From: Zhengitettix transpicula
Taxonomy: Eukaryota > Arthropoda > Insecta > Orthoptera > Tetrigidae
Direction of reading: 5' to 3'
DNA: 64,000 bases
NCBI GenBank assembly: GCA_037074705.1
Contig: CM073594.1
Location: 18,862,307-18,926,306 of the forward strand
Shown: positions 11,436 through 21,044 of the stretch, in pieces
Layout: each line of letters opens with the position of its first letter
Numbering within the stretch: position 1 is the first letter of the stretch
Position numbers and translations under genes: made by a program
Notes under the pieces: model-generated
Database searches by the model: none
Told to the model about the DNA's origin: nothing
What the model saw: only the letters and a program-made list of their open reading frames with translations

Positions 11436-12108
11436 GGAAGAAAAGAAAATATTTGTGATCTGGTGCCGCTTACTGGATCACAAAAAATAATTTATTTAAT
11501 TATAATATCGTAATATTTTCCTGGTAGTAAAATACGACGATTCTTCGAAAGAAACTATATAAAAAAATAAAGTGTTGTCGCGACTGTAAGGAATTTAATT
11601 CTCTGGAATGTGGTAAAATTATTAGAAGTTGCAATTAATATTTATTTTAAAAAAAGAGTGTTTATTTATTTATCGTTTAATCCGGATCGAAACATAATGG
11701 AATCAAAAAAATAATATTATCAGAGTGTAAAGAGACAACGCGAAAAATGAATATACCCAAAATTCATACACAATCCTAATTATTCTTACGAGCAGATGTG
11801 TTAAACTACTCTAGAACTATGCTCAAATTTTATATATTGCATTAAGAAGTCTGTGCTATGTTTCTAAATCATTCCATAAGAAAAACCCCAATTGCCTACA
11901 CGAGACCTGCACTATGAAATATTAATATTAGGTGGTTACAAAAAACTTTTTATTACTGATTTATTTTTGAGAAGAACAACAACGAAAGGGAGAACGAAGC
12001 CAATTCGTAATTTATCTATTAACTTCCCAAACCCTAGTACAAACATCCCCTCAAATTTTTGCAACAAAAATAAAATTAACTCTATGAAGGTTATTTTAAT
12101 CCCCTCTA
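11436..12108. other. AT-rich spacer, nothing recognised
   Basis: Very AT-rich DNA. Short overlapping frames on both strands at 11892-12145 look like low-complexity noise. Confidence 0.5.
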
Positions 12109-12608
12109 TTTTTTTAGTGTAACAGGGTAATCCACATGTTAGCAACTCCCCTTTAATAGCATAGGAAGGGATTTAAAAGAGGGGTTGCGGAAGGGTAGAG
12201 GAAGGTATCCAAGGGTTAACTAGGGTCCCCGGGCTACGGTTTAAGGATCCTGCCCGGCCATTTGCCTAAAAGTGATGCAGGGAAAACCCTAGAAAAACCT
12301 GCATCAGGTAGGTCGGGCATTGGGCACTTGTCCCACGACCTTCCGATAGCGGGAGAGGAGTTTGCTGTGGGGTCGCAGCTTTCCCCTCTCCGTGCCTTGA
12401 CCAGGTTAGGAGGCAGCTGGCCAACTATTCCAATAGGAATACCTGACAACTCTTACCGTATGCCCAAGGTCTGCGACATACACCTCTCCAAACAGGCCGA
12501 GGTGCCTCGGTTCAAAAACCAGAGAGAGATGTGAAGGAATCCTTAAAGTTAGCCTCCTCCACAGCTCTCTGGGAAGGTTCACCTGCGAGAGAATGCTCTC
12601 ACAGGCCT
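12109..12608 (-). mobile_element. Element A copy 7 (near full length)
   Basis: Plus-strand T-run at 12109-12115, a diverged 3' end with a short deletion (agtgtaacagggtaatcc), full body, and the 5' hairpin arms at 12582-12606 (cctgcgag...ctcacagg). A small deletion removes part of the segment between the ccgaggtgcctcgg motif and the adjacent block. It forms an inverted pair with copy 8. Confidence 0.85.
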
Positions 12609-12701
12609 TCATTATCCCCTCTAACTAAAGCGTTACTATTGCTTCTAAAAAAATGCCTCCAGCCATTATTATAGCGCTTATATATTTTAAGACAAACCCG
12701 C

Positions 12702-12922
12702 AACGTTCGACCTACCTGATGCAGGTTTTCTAAGGTTTGTACTGTATCACTTTTAGGCGAATGCCGGTTAGGATCCTTAAACCATAACACGGGGGTCCTA
12801 GTTAATCCTTGCCTACCTTCCTACACCCTTCCGCATCCCCCCTTCTAAATCCCTTACTATGCTTTTAAAGGGAAGTGGCTCCCTGTGGATAACCATCAAG
12901 TATCCAGTTACTATAAAAAAAG
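12702..12922 (+). mobile_element. Element A copy 8, 5'-truncated
   Basis: About 220 bp of the 3' part in sense orientation, starting near cgacctacctgatgcagg and ending at an A-run (12915-12921). It is more diverged than its neighbours, so probably older. Confidence 0.8.
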
Positions 12923-13990
12923 TTGAATTTTAATTCTTTTTGCAGAGGTCATAATATTTAATTATTTACTATTGTTGAATTTATTTTAGGTTAAATGGTT
13001 AAACTTTTAATTTTTCTACTACTTCCACCTACTTGAATGGGATAAAGCAACTTTTCCATCAGGCAGTGTACAGCAATGTCCCGCTTCAACATTTCCTCAC
13101 TGTTTCCCTCCTAGCCCAATAGTTCATCGAATGTATTCTGTATCTCCTGCGTCATGTCTGCACAACTCTTAAAAGCCCCCTCCATCCATTTATTCACGCC
13201 TTTCGCAGCAGGAAGGAGCATCTCAGTTGCGCGACTGCAGCAAAGTGTTTTACGACAGTAATTGAGATTGGCTGGAGACTCTCATCGGAGTGACGCCATG
13301 TTTCGGTCCCTGGTGAACGGTTAGTCATTCTCGGAGACCCGAGACTCGGTAATAATCTGGCAGAATACCATGGCTTCATTTCTCACTTCAAACAGTCCTT
13401 AGGAAAGGGAGGGGGTGAGGATTGCCACCGAAGCTTTAAAGTCTTCCATGGGCTACTAATGAATCAGCATTGAGGAAGCCAACGAAAACTGCAAGTTCAG
13501 ATTCGATCTAAGTGACTCGGCCTAAAGTTGAGAATTGTGGTAGTCGAGATCCCTATAAACCGAGAGATCATAAAGGCTGAAAAAGAGATCGATACACGTA
13601 GGACACGATATATTTTACAGATTCTATTGAATGTATTTTATAAATCAGTGTGTGTCTTAAATTTCCCTGACTTTTACTTCAGTATGATTCCATTAATAGT
13701 AAAGGAACGCTGCATTTAATTAATTATGGTGTAGCTAATCTTTGCTTTTCCGACAGATTTTCCAAATTTCCCATCCCGATGTGATAACGGGTGACACTTT
13801 ACAAGTATTGAAACAAAAAGGAACATGAATCGCGACTGAAATATTTGTCACAACAGTTTCTTTCGCTTCGATTCCTCTATTCATTTAAGCCAATTAGTAG
13901 ATAAAAACATTATTTTTAAAATATTGAATATTAATATTTTAAGGTTTGATCTTAAAAGCTAACGCAATATTTTTTTTCAACGAGATGTCT
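12923..13990. other. Region without recognised gene
   Basis: A GC-balanced patch at about 13020-13520 carries a 61-codon minus-strand frame (13194-13379) with no recognisable domain. The rest is AT-rich. Confidence 0.4.
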
Positions 13991-14003
13991 CCAATAAAAT
14001 TCT
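13991..14003. repeat. Direct repeat (ccaataaaattct), left
   Basis: A 13-bp motif immediately before the T-run of element A copy 9. It recurs at 14638-14650 (one mismatch) and 15148-15160, bracketing the two neighbouring A copies. It is best read as a target-site duplication, shared because the copies were duplicated in tandem. Confidence 0.7.
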
Positions 14004-14637
14004 ATTTTTAGGGTAACAGGTTACATGAGGGTGATCCACATTGGGCAAGTCCCCTTTAATAGCATAGGAACGGATTTGAAAGGGGGGATGCGGAAGGGTA
14101 GAGGAAGGTAGCCAAGGCTTAACTAGGACACCCGGACTATATTTTAAGGATCCTACCCGAAGGGATTTGAAGTGGGGGTGGATGCGGAAGGGTAGAGGAA
14201 GGTAGCCAAGGGTTAACTAGGGCCCCCGAGTTATGGTTTAAGGATCCTACCAGGTAATTCGCCTAAAAGTGATGGGGGGAAAGCCCTAGAAAACCTGTAT
14301 CAGGTACGTTGGGCATGGGTTACTTGTCCCACGTCCTTCCGATGGCGGGAGAGGGGTTTGCTGTGGGGTCGCAGCTTTCCCCTCGCATTTGCCCTGCCAG
14401 TTTAGGAGGCAGCTGTCCGACTATTCCAATAGGAATAGCGGACAACTCTTACCGTATGCCAAAAGTCTGCGACCCCGGAACATACACCTCTCAGAACAGG
14501 CGGAGGTGCCTCGGCATGTGGGAGCCTTAGTTCAAAAGAACCAGAGACATATGAAGGCATCTCCAAAGGTAGCCTCCTCCAGAGCTCTCTGAGAAGGTTC
14601 ACCTGCGAGAGAATTCTCTCGCAAGCTTCCTTCTCAA
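14004..14637 (-). mobile_element. Element A copy 9 (rearranged, tandem pair left)
   Basis: Sense is minus. A 3' portion (14004-14159) is followed by a restart of the body near agggatttgaa at 14160, so the copy carries an internal partial duplication. It then continues to the 5' palindrome (CCTGCGAGAGAATTCTCTCG type, about 14601-14625) and ends at the middle direct repeat. Confidence 0.85.
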
Positions 14638-14650
14638 CTAATAAAATTCT

Positions 14651-15147
14651 TTTTTTTTTTAGGGTAACAGGCTACATGAGGGTAATCCACATGGTGGCAA
14701 CTCCCCTTTAATAGCATAGGAACGGATTTGAAAGGGGGGATGCGGAAGGGTAGAGGAAGGTAGCCAAGGGTTAACTAGGGCCCCCGGGCTATATTTTAAG
14801 GATCCTACCCGGCATTCGCCTAAAGAAATGCAGGGAAAACCCTAGAAAAACCTGCATCAGGTATATCAGGCATTTGGTAATTGTCCCACGCCCTTCCGAT
14901 GGCGGGAGAGGAGTTTGCTGTGGGGACGCAGCATTCTCTTCTCCGTTCCTCGACCAGTTTAGGAGGCAGCTGGCCGACTATTCCAATCGGAAGAGAGGAC
15001 AACTATTACCGTATGCCCAAGGTCTGCGACCCCGGAACATACACCTCTCAAAACAGGCCGAGGTGCCTCGGCATGTGGGAACCTTAGTTCAAAAAAACCA
15101 GAGAAATGTGAAGACATCTCCAATTCTCTCGCAGGCTTCCTTCTCAA
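14651..15147 (-). mobile_element. Element A copy 10 (tandem pair right)
   Basis: T-run at 14651-14660, subtype-2 end and full body. It has a deletion near the 5' end that removes one arm of the terminal palindrome and the adjoining block (junction at about 15120). Its 5' boundary shares the short spacer ttctcaa with copy 9, which argues for duplication of one insertion rather than two independent insertions. Confidence 0.85.
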
Positions 15148-15160
15148 CCAATAAAATTCT

Positions 15161-15894
15161 CTTCTTGTGATGCTGTGTTCAATTAGGTGTGTGGAACGCC
15201 TACGAGAATAGAAGACAGTTCACAGACCAAGTGGGGAAAGCGTGAAATAGCGCATTGGACGTACTAGTTAAAGAAGCGAGACTAATTGAAAGGTCCGAGT
15301 GCGAGTAGAAGGCAGTGCAGGTACTTGAGACTGCGGAGGGTTCTCCAGAGTCCTCCTCTCGCAATTGTCTCGCTGCATCAATACGCACACCACCACGCCT
15401 CAAACAACACACGCGAAACACATGCTCACTTAGCGCGAATCACCTAACTAAATATCTGACAAAATAAAGCCAGTCAAGGGGAACAAACTAGGATGCAACA
15501 GAAACAACATTATTCACGTAATGAGTCGTGTGTGATGCCAAAGAATAATCAACGACAATTTCACTCATCAACTCTGAGAAAATAACATATTAGCCGTAAT
15601 GTTATCATGCACAAGACGCTATTGTAACGCGGGACTGTATATGCTATTAAAAATTTAATTAATTTGTTTATATAAGCTGTTTTTGTCTAATTTTATAAGT
15701 TACTATAATAATCTTTCTTTCACTAGACTATATTTGGGTATAACAGTTGACAAATTCAATTAATAAGAGTCAGATATTACAACGAGAATTTCGAAAAGTA
15801 TTTCATAGTATAATTTAGTCTGACAGAAAGTGAATCCGCATGACTACTTAAAATTTTGATCATTACAAGTTATAACTGATAAATATATATTATT
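15161..15894. other. Region without recognised gene
   Basis: A 73-codon minus-strand frame (15200-15421) begins MFRVCCLRRGGVRIDAARQL. It has no domain I recognise and no clear splice context. The remainder is AT-rich. Confidence 0.4.
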
Positions 15895-16668
15895 AACTAG
15901 CTGGGTGCCCGGCGTTGCTCGTGTACTTATTTATATAAACTCGAAAAAGTATTTAATTGATTACTTAAATATATTCCTTGAGTATTTCAGGATATAATCG
16001 TCACTCAGTCTTCATACATTACGAAATATTACATTGATGTAATTGTTAGCTAGACTCACAACTAATACAGCGCGAAAATTAAGTTACATTTTCTCCCAAG
16101 GATGGTAAAGTAATTCGTATTCTTCTTTATTACCATTCGATGGAATATTGCTGTATAAAATTATACTTTTTATTTAAAGAAAATATTTCTGCTTTATTTC
16201 ATTCCTAATAAAGGAGATATTTCCTTTGTTCGTTGCGTAGTAACGTCTTTCTCTCGCGTGACGTCATTGTCTCTTGGCGCGCAGTAATTTAATATTTAAT
16301 GATCACGGTTTTTAATTATAATTCTTTCCACATGTATACTTTATATTAAATAAAAATATTTTTGCTTTATTTCATTACGAAATACAGAACTATATCTTTA
16401 TGATGCGTCAATGTTTTACCAATGACGTCACCGTCTCTTGGCGCGCAGTAATTTAACACTAATTCGTAACTTATTTCAACTATAATTATTTCCACGTTTA
16501 TTCTAGGGGTTTCTCACCCCCACAGTACCGGTTCTCGATTTTGGCAGAATACGTATACCAATTTTTGTTGCATTCTGTCCACGCGATAAAATTTGTATCA
16601 AGAACAACGTAAATACATACATACATACATACAAATATACATCCTTTTTTATTATATAGATTATAGTT
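15895..16668. mobile_element. Repeat B copy 1 (interspersed, with internal duplication)
   Basis: Begins ctagctgggtgcccggcg and ends in a short ATAC microsatellite (16615-16634) plus ttttttattatatagatt. The same ends occur at 54639-55224. This copy is longer because a segment of about 170 bp is present twice. The two versions lie at about 16190-16330 and 16360-16500, and both carry the strings gctttatttcatt and gtctcttggcgcgcagtaat. Similarly worded repeats ending in tetranucleotide microsatellites are common in insect genomes. No protein is encoded and the class is unresolved. Confidence 0.75.
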
Positions 16669-17374
16669 AGTGAGTCAATGTCCTGGGAAAGACTTATTTC
16701 TTTCCATCGGCAGTCTCAATTGAGACTGATAACGTTTCGCGTGAGGATTATTTACGCCCTTGCGTCAGTGACTTTCACCACCACCACCACCACCTAGAGA
16801 ACAACGGGCACGTACTAAGGTAGATTTCACCACGACGCTACACGAACTGTCTGCCAATAGAAAAAAATATAACTGCATTAAAGTATGAATTATCCAACCC
16901 CAGTAATTTTCTCTAAATCAATGCCTCACAACTTTAAGCATGATATTTCTGAGCTTGTCCAGCATAAAATTATATACTCAAAGTAAAACAATAAATTTAG
17001 CAGCTAATTATTTTTATTTGTAAAGCAAAATTAATTAATTTTCTCGCCCTTTGAAATTAATTAATTTTACATTCTGAAATATTGCAGTACAGCAACAGCG
17101 AATACTTCAAGTTCTACAAGCGGACTCAATATTACCTCAACTGAATAAACGAAAATTAAGAAATTAAAATTGAGAAGAACGTTATGGGATCCCTACATCT
17201 AAATTTAGTAAAATTCTATTTCCTAATGGCTAAGACCATACACTGGATTTTTACATAGAATTAACACCCTTATTTTTCGTCTCCTATTATCTGCGAAAAT
17301 GACAACCGTGACACCAACCCTAATACATACTTATAGAAAATATTTTTTAAATTAAGCTGTTTTATTAAGAAAAA
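16669..17374. other. AT-rich spacer, nothing recognised
   Basis: Contains an ACC trinucleotide run at about 16776-16794. No exon or shared repeat was seen. Confidence 0.5.
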
Positions 17375-17570
17375 ATTATTTACAGTCGCATCAACGGCTA
17401 AGGTCATTAGCGACTCTCTGAACATTTGATCGAGGAACTACTTTGTGCGGGGGTCTGGGTAAGGAAACACACACACACTCATCATCCATGCTTTCGCCGG
17501 GATTCGAACCTGAGACCTTTGCGATGCGAGAAAGTGACACCACAGGCGGGCTTGACCCATCTTTTTTTTT
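17375..17570 (-). mobile_element. tRNA-derived SINE (family G)
   Basis: On the minus strand the copy starts near 17560 with a tRNA-like head. A pol III B box (GGTTCGAATCCC, the complement of 17505-17516) sits downstream of a weak A-box-like region. A body with a GTGTGT run follows, and it ends near gccgttgatgcgactgtaaa at about 17381-17400. The layout of head, B box, body and AT-rich tail is that of a tRNA SINE. Only one copy is visible here. It cannot be a functional tRNA because the acceptor stem and the 5' half do not fold. Confidence 0.65.
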
Positions 17571-17886
17571 CCATAAACGGTGGTTTTTAACACCTAATGA
17601 CCTTATGACAGAAATGGACCAAAATTTTACTGGACACTGAAATGCTTTACAATGTACGTGTAGAATGTAGAACATAATTTTTTATGTAATTTGAACTTCA
17701 ATTAGACGGTATTGAAATACAATTTCAGAGAATACGAGGTATATAAGCATCTCGTATAGGCGCTGTTGATGTTTGGGAATTTCATATAAGACATCTATCT
17801 GGTCGTTCATCTGCTATGTAGAGGGTAGGTTATAACGGTTATAATAGACAGGAAAGACGGAATGAGGGTTAAAATATTTTAGAGCA
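17571..17886. other. Spacer, nothing recognised
   Basis: AT-rich, no shared repeat or credible exon. Confidence 0.5.
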
Positions 17887-18022
17887 TTTTTTTTGTAGGT
17901 CCAGACAGGCTATGTATAGGCTAATCCACATAGTGGCAACTCCTCTCACATAGCATAGGAAAGGGAGTGAAAGGGGGGGGGGGTGCGGAAAGGTAGAGCA
18001 AGGTAGCCAAGGGTTAACTAGG
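17887..18022 (-). mobile_element. Element A copy 11 (3' fragment, subtype 1)
   Basis: Only the last 130 bp of the element: T-run at 17887-17894, subtype-1 end, a G-run, and a stop at gggttaactagg. The T-run of copy 12 follows with no gap. It is the second chain in which a truncated copy abuts the poly(A) of another copy. Confidence 0.85.
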
Positions 18023-18483
18023 TTTTTTGTTTAGGGCAACAGGCTACATGAGGGTAATCCACTTTGGGCAACTCCCCTTTAATAGCATAGGAAGGGATTT
18101 GAAAGGGGCGATGCGGAAGGATAGAGGAAGGTAGCCAAGGATTAACAAGGGCCCCCGGGCTATATTTTAAGGATACTACCTGGCATTCGTCTAAAGAAAT
18201 GGAGGGAAAACCCTAGAAAAACCTGCATCAGGTAGGTCCGGCATTGGGTACTTACCCAAGCCCTTCCGATAGCGGGAGAGGAGTTTTCTGTGAGGACGCA
18301 GCATTCCCTTCTCCGTGCCTCGACCAGTTTAGGAGGCAGCTGGCCGACTATTCCAATGGGAATAACAGACAACTCTTACCGTATGCCCAAGGTCTGAGAC
18401 CCCGGAACATACACATCTCAGAACAGGCCGAGGTGCCTCGGCATGTAGGAACCTTAGTTCCAAAAAACCAGAGAGATGTGAAA
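18023..18483 (-). mobile_element. Element A copy 12 (subtype 2)
   Basis: Interrupted T-run at 18023-18032, subtype-2 end, and body through the ccgaggtgcctcgg motif. Its 5' truncation lies at about 18483, just before the start codon of the frame at 18486. Confidence 0.85.
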
Positions 18484-18485
18484 GA

Positions 18486-18791
18486 TTGTTGGAGCCTGTT
18501 TATATCTTAACAGTGACACAAAAAATGACTGGAGAAAATAAGTTATTGACAATAGATGAATTTAGCCAGTATATTTCATTCGTTGATTCAGTTATATTTG
18601 AAATTCATCACCGTTGTCGAAGGAACTCTGAGACGCCGACGACCACAGTCGTCACCCTGCAGGAATTATTTCACAAGTATCACGGCAGGTCTGACAGTTA
18701 TGAAGTCTATTACTACAACATTGACAAATTAAATCAGACTACTCTGATTCATAATTATTCTGAGGGTTATGAATACATTACGATTCGTTAA
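18486..18791 (+). CDS. Unrecognised 101-codon ORF
   Basis: An uninterrupted frame begins MLEPVYILTVTQKM. A second in-frame ATG lies 14 codons in (MTGENKLLTIDEF), and the frame ends GYEYITIR before a TAA stop. The composition is protein-like: mixed charged, polar and hydrophobic residues, tyrosine-rich near the C-terminus, and none of the proline/arginine bias of translated element A. I recognise no domain, signal peptide or membrane segment. It could be a small intronless gene, a terminal exon or a transposon scrap. No promoter or poly(A) signal is evident. Confidence 0.3.
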   Translation: MLEPVYILTVTQKMTGENKLLTIDEFSQYISFVDSVIFEIHHRCRRNSETPTTTVVTLQELFHKYHGRSDSYEVYYYNIDKLNQTTLIHNYSEGYEYITIR

Positions 18792-18810
18792 TTACTTAAG
18801 CAATTTAAAT

Positions 18811-19167
18811 TTAATTAATACTTGAATTTAGGTAAAAGCAGTTTCGTCTCTGCACAACAATTAGCCGTTTGTGAGTTATCGACGTGACAGAGACTACGTC
18901 ACCCCGAGAGAATTGGCGGCTAACGACAGCCATTTTCCAATTGTCGGAACGGGACAGCAGCAGCAGCAGCACATGAACCGAACAAAGGTCTTCCTCGTCT
19001 GATATGCTCCAAACACGACCATCGCAGCTTCCACAAACTTTTCCTGCTCCTCTGCCAAAACAGTCCTTAACTTCAGCCAGGGCAATTCTTTTGTGCTCGT
19101 GCTTGTATATTATGGCACACGCAGACTTTAGATAAAAAAAAAACATCGCGAGAACCGACAACCACAT
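18811..19167 (-). CDS. Doubtful 118-codon ORF with signal-like start
   Basis: The minus-strand frame begins MWLSVLAMFFFYLKSACA, a short hydrophobic stretch that resembles a signal peptide. It then runs through the cysteine-containing segment KDCFGRGAGKVCGSCDG to a leucine run encoded by a CAG/CTG repeat (plus strand 18957-18972). The N-terminal hydrophobicity comes partly from a T-rich homopolymer, and the leucines from the triplet repeat, so chance is likely. No family recognised. Confidence 0.15.
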   Translation of the reverse strand: MWLSVLAMFFFYLKSACAIIYKHEHKRIALAEVKDCFGRGAGKVCGSCDGRVWSISDEEDLCSVHVLLLLLSRSDNWKMAVVSRQFSRGDVVSVTSITHKRLIVVQRRNCFYLNSSIN

Positions 19168-19272
19168 GCGGAGACTTTCAGACGAAGGAACGACTTAAAA
19201 CTACTGCCGCCAGAACGTGTCGTTCTACATAGTTGCCATTATCATCCATTCAACAACAGGAACACACAGAGC

Positions 19273-19612
19273 GTCCTATTGCAATAGTCGGCCAGCTGCC
19301 TCCTAAACTGATCAAGGCACGGCGAGGGGAAAGCTGCGACCCCACAGTAAACCCCTCTCCCGCCATCGGAAGGGCGTGGGACAAGTACCAAGTGCCCGAC
19401 CTACCTGATGAAGGCTTTTCTAGGGTTTTCCCTGCATCACTTTTAGGCGGAATTGCCGAGTAGGATCCACAAACCATAGCCCGGGGCCCCTAGGTAACCC
19501 TTGGCTACCTTCCTCTACCCTTCCGCATCCCCACCTTTCAAATCCCTTTCCTATGCTTTAAGAGGGGAGTTGCCACTATGTGGATTACCCTCATGTAGCC
19601 TGGCTACACCTC
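19273..19612 (+). mobile_element. Element A copy 13, 5'-truncated
   Basis: Sense orientation, starting inside the body (gcaatagtcggccagctgcc) and ending at the hybrid tail gtagcctggctacacc. There is no A-run, so the tail has been lost or eroded. Confidence 0.8.
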
Positions 19613-19896
19613 TTGGGAAACTCAGTTGACTCACACAAATAGGATCAACCTATTACCACTTCAGATTATTAGCTCCACAACAACTGTTTTCTTCTTCCTT
19701 CTTTAGCAGTGAATTTCAATACTGATTTTCGTCATGAGGAATTTATTCAAGAAAAAGAAACAAATGAGCAATGTATTTATATATTAATTTAATTGTCTTT
19801 AATCTTTAGAGACGTTTTTAATAATAAGCGTTCGTTACACACAAAAAACTGATAATCGTTGAAACGTTCGAATAAACGAAATATATGTATATTAAT
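19613..19896. other. Spacer, nothing recognised
   Basis: AT-rich, between element A copy 13 and the foldback element. Confidence 0.5.
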
Positions 19897-20245
19897 AATG
19901 CAGTTTTCGGACCAATTACACACAATATTTATTTATGTATTGAATTAAAATAACGTTTCGGTACGTGTTTGCACCTTCATCAGCTCTTTCCTAAATATGC
20001 TAAATGTTAAAAAAAATATTTATAGGTTCTTCCGAGGCGTTTATTCACAAGCTACAGCCCAAATCAGAAAACTGGTCAGAAAACTGCATTATGTATTTCT
20101 AACGTTTGTGTTTGTGAAAATATTTTTTTTAACATTTAGCATATTGAGGAAAGACCTGATGAAGGTACAAACAGGTACCGAAACGTTCTTTTAATTCAAT
20201 AAATGAATAAACATTGCCTGTAATTGATCAGAAAACTGCATTATC
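19897..20245. mobile_element. Foldback element with hammerhead-like cores
   Basis: Two arms of about 120-130 bp (19903-20023 and about 20113-20245) are reverse complements with some mismatches, around a loop of about 90 bp. Each arm carries, on opposite strands, the order CTGATGA, short stem, GAAAC: the right arm on plus at about 20157-20188, the left arm on minus at about 19949-19980. Foldback/MITE or Penelope-like terminal repeats are possible sources. No protein is encoded. Confidence 0.7.
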
Positions 20246-20296
20246 TATTTTATATAAACAGTCGTAAAACAAAAGACATCATCTGGAATATGTATA

Positions 20297-20560
20297 TTAT
20301 TTAATCTGCATGAAATGCAAAATGTTAGGCACTTTAATGGGAAACATTACTCTACCACCGGTTGCTGTACAAGTCTGAACCCGCTTAATTTGATTGTAAA
20401 ACACTTTCCGCAGATCTGATTGTGATATTCTTCTCACATTCGTAGTTATTTCGGTTTTTAAGTCACTTCGTTTCGAACTTCCAACGTAGACACGCTTAGT
20501 CTCTAGTCCAGTGCACAGCGACTTTCCGAACACCTTGTATAATTGTGTATTACTCTGCAA
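20297..20560 (-). pseudogene. Possible mariner/Tc1-like transposase C-terminal remnant
   Basis: The minus-strand frame begins near LYKVFGKSLCTGL. It ends with LKTEITTNVRRISQSDLRKV followed by a QIKRVQTCTATGG-like segment. That ending resembles the last 40-50 residues of IS630/Tc1/mariner-type DDE transposases, an alpha-helical tail before a final 'xxGG' turn. The DDE catalytic core is absent. The DNA encoding VFGKSLC (ggtgttcggaaagtc) resembles a transposon terminal repeat lying next to the C-terminal code, which suggests an internally deleted copy. Identification is by motif memory only. Confidence 0.35.
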
Positions 20561-21044
20561 GTGCCAGTCTATCTACAGGTACATAAAGTAACTGTATGTG
20601 AACGCGAAGGACTTTGAAACCCCACAGCAAAAGCGCGATTGCAACGTGCGACTGACTGCTGTTTACTCCCCCTCACCCTCTTCTCACTCTCTCTAGTTGC
20701 ATAATTAAAATTTGTTGACTTGGCTACATTTGTGCTGTACTCAGCGCCATTGTATTCATTCTTCACGGTGAATAACGGCTTTGTGGAGTGTGTGCGTTTA
20801 TGCGCAATAACTTAAACCAGTTTCAATATTAATTAAACTTTGAGGCGCTAACAAGGTGATGCAACGGCGTTCGATAAACAAGATGTGGTGATGTCGTTCC
20901 CATATTTCATCTCTCATATTACGAAAACAATCCAATGGCTACGTTTAAGGAATATTAATAAAAAAAATTGTGGTCTCAACTTAAATGTAACCATCCTGAG
21001 CCGAAGGACGCTTTGAATCAGATTTGCCAATTACAGACCTGGCT
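20561..21044. other. Spacer before the satellite
   Basis: Nothing recognised. A short 65-codon frame on minus at 20569-20766 looks like noise. Confidence 0.45.

Noticed and set aside
17495..17545. Possible tRNA gene (B box GGTTCGAATCCC on minus)
   Set aside because: No acceptor stem or D-arm partner can be formed and a SINE body follows, so it was called a tRNA-derived SINE.
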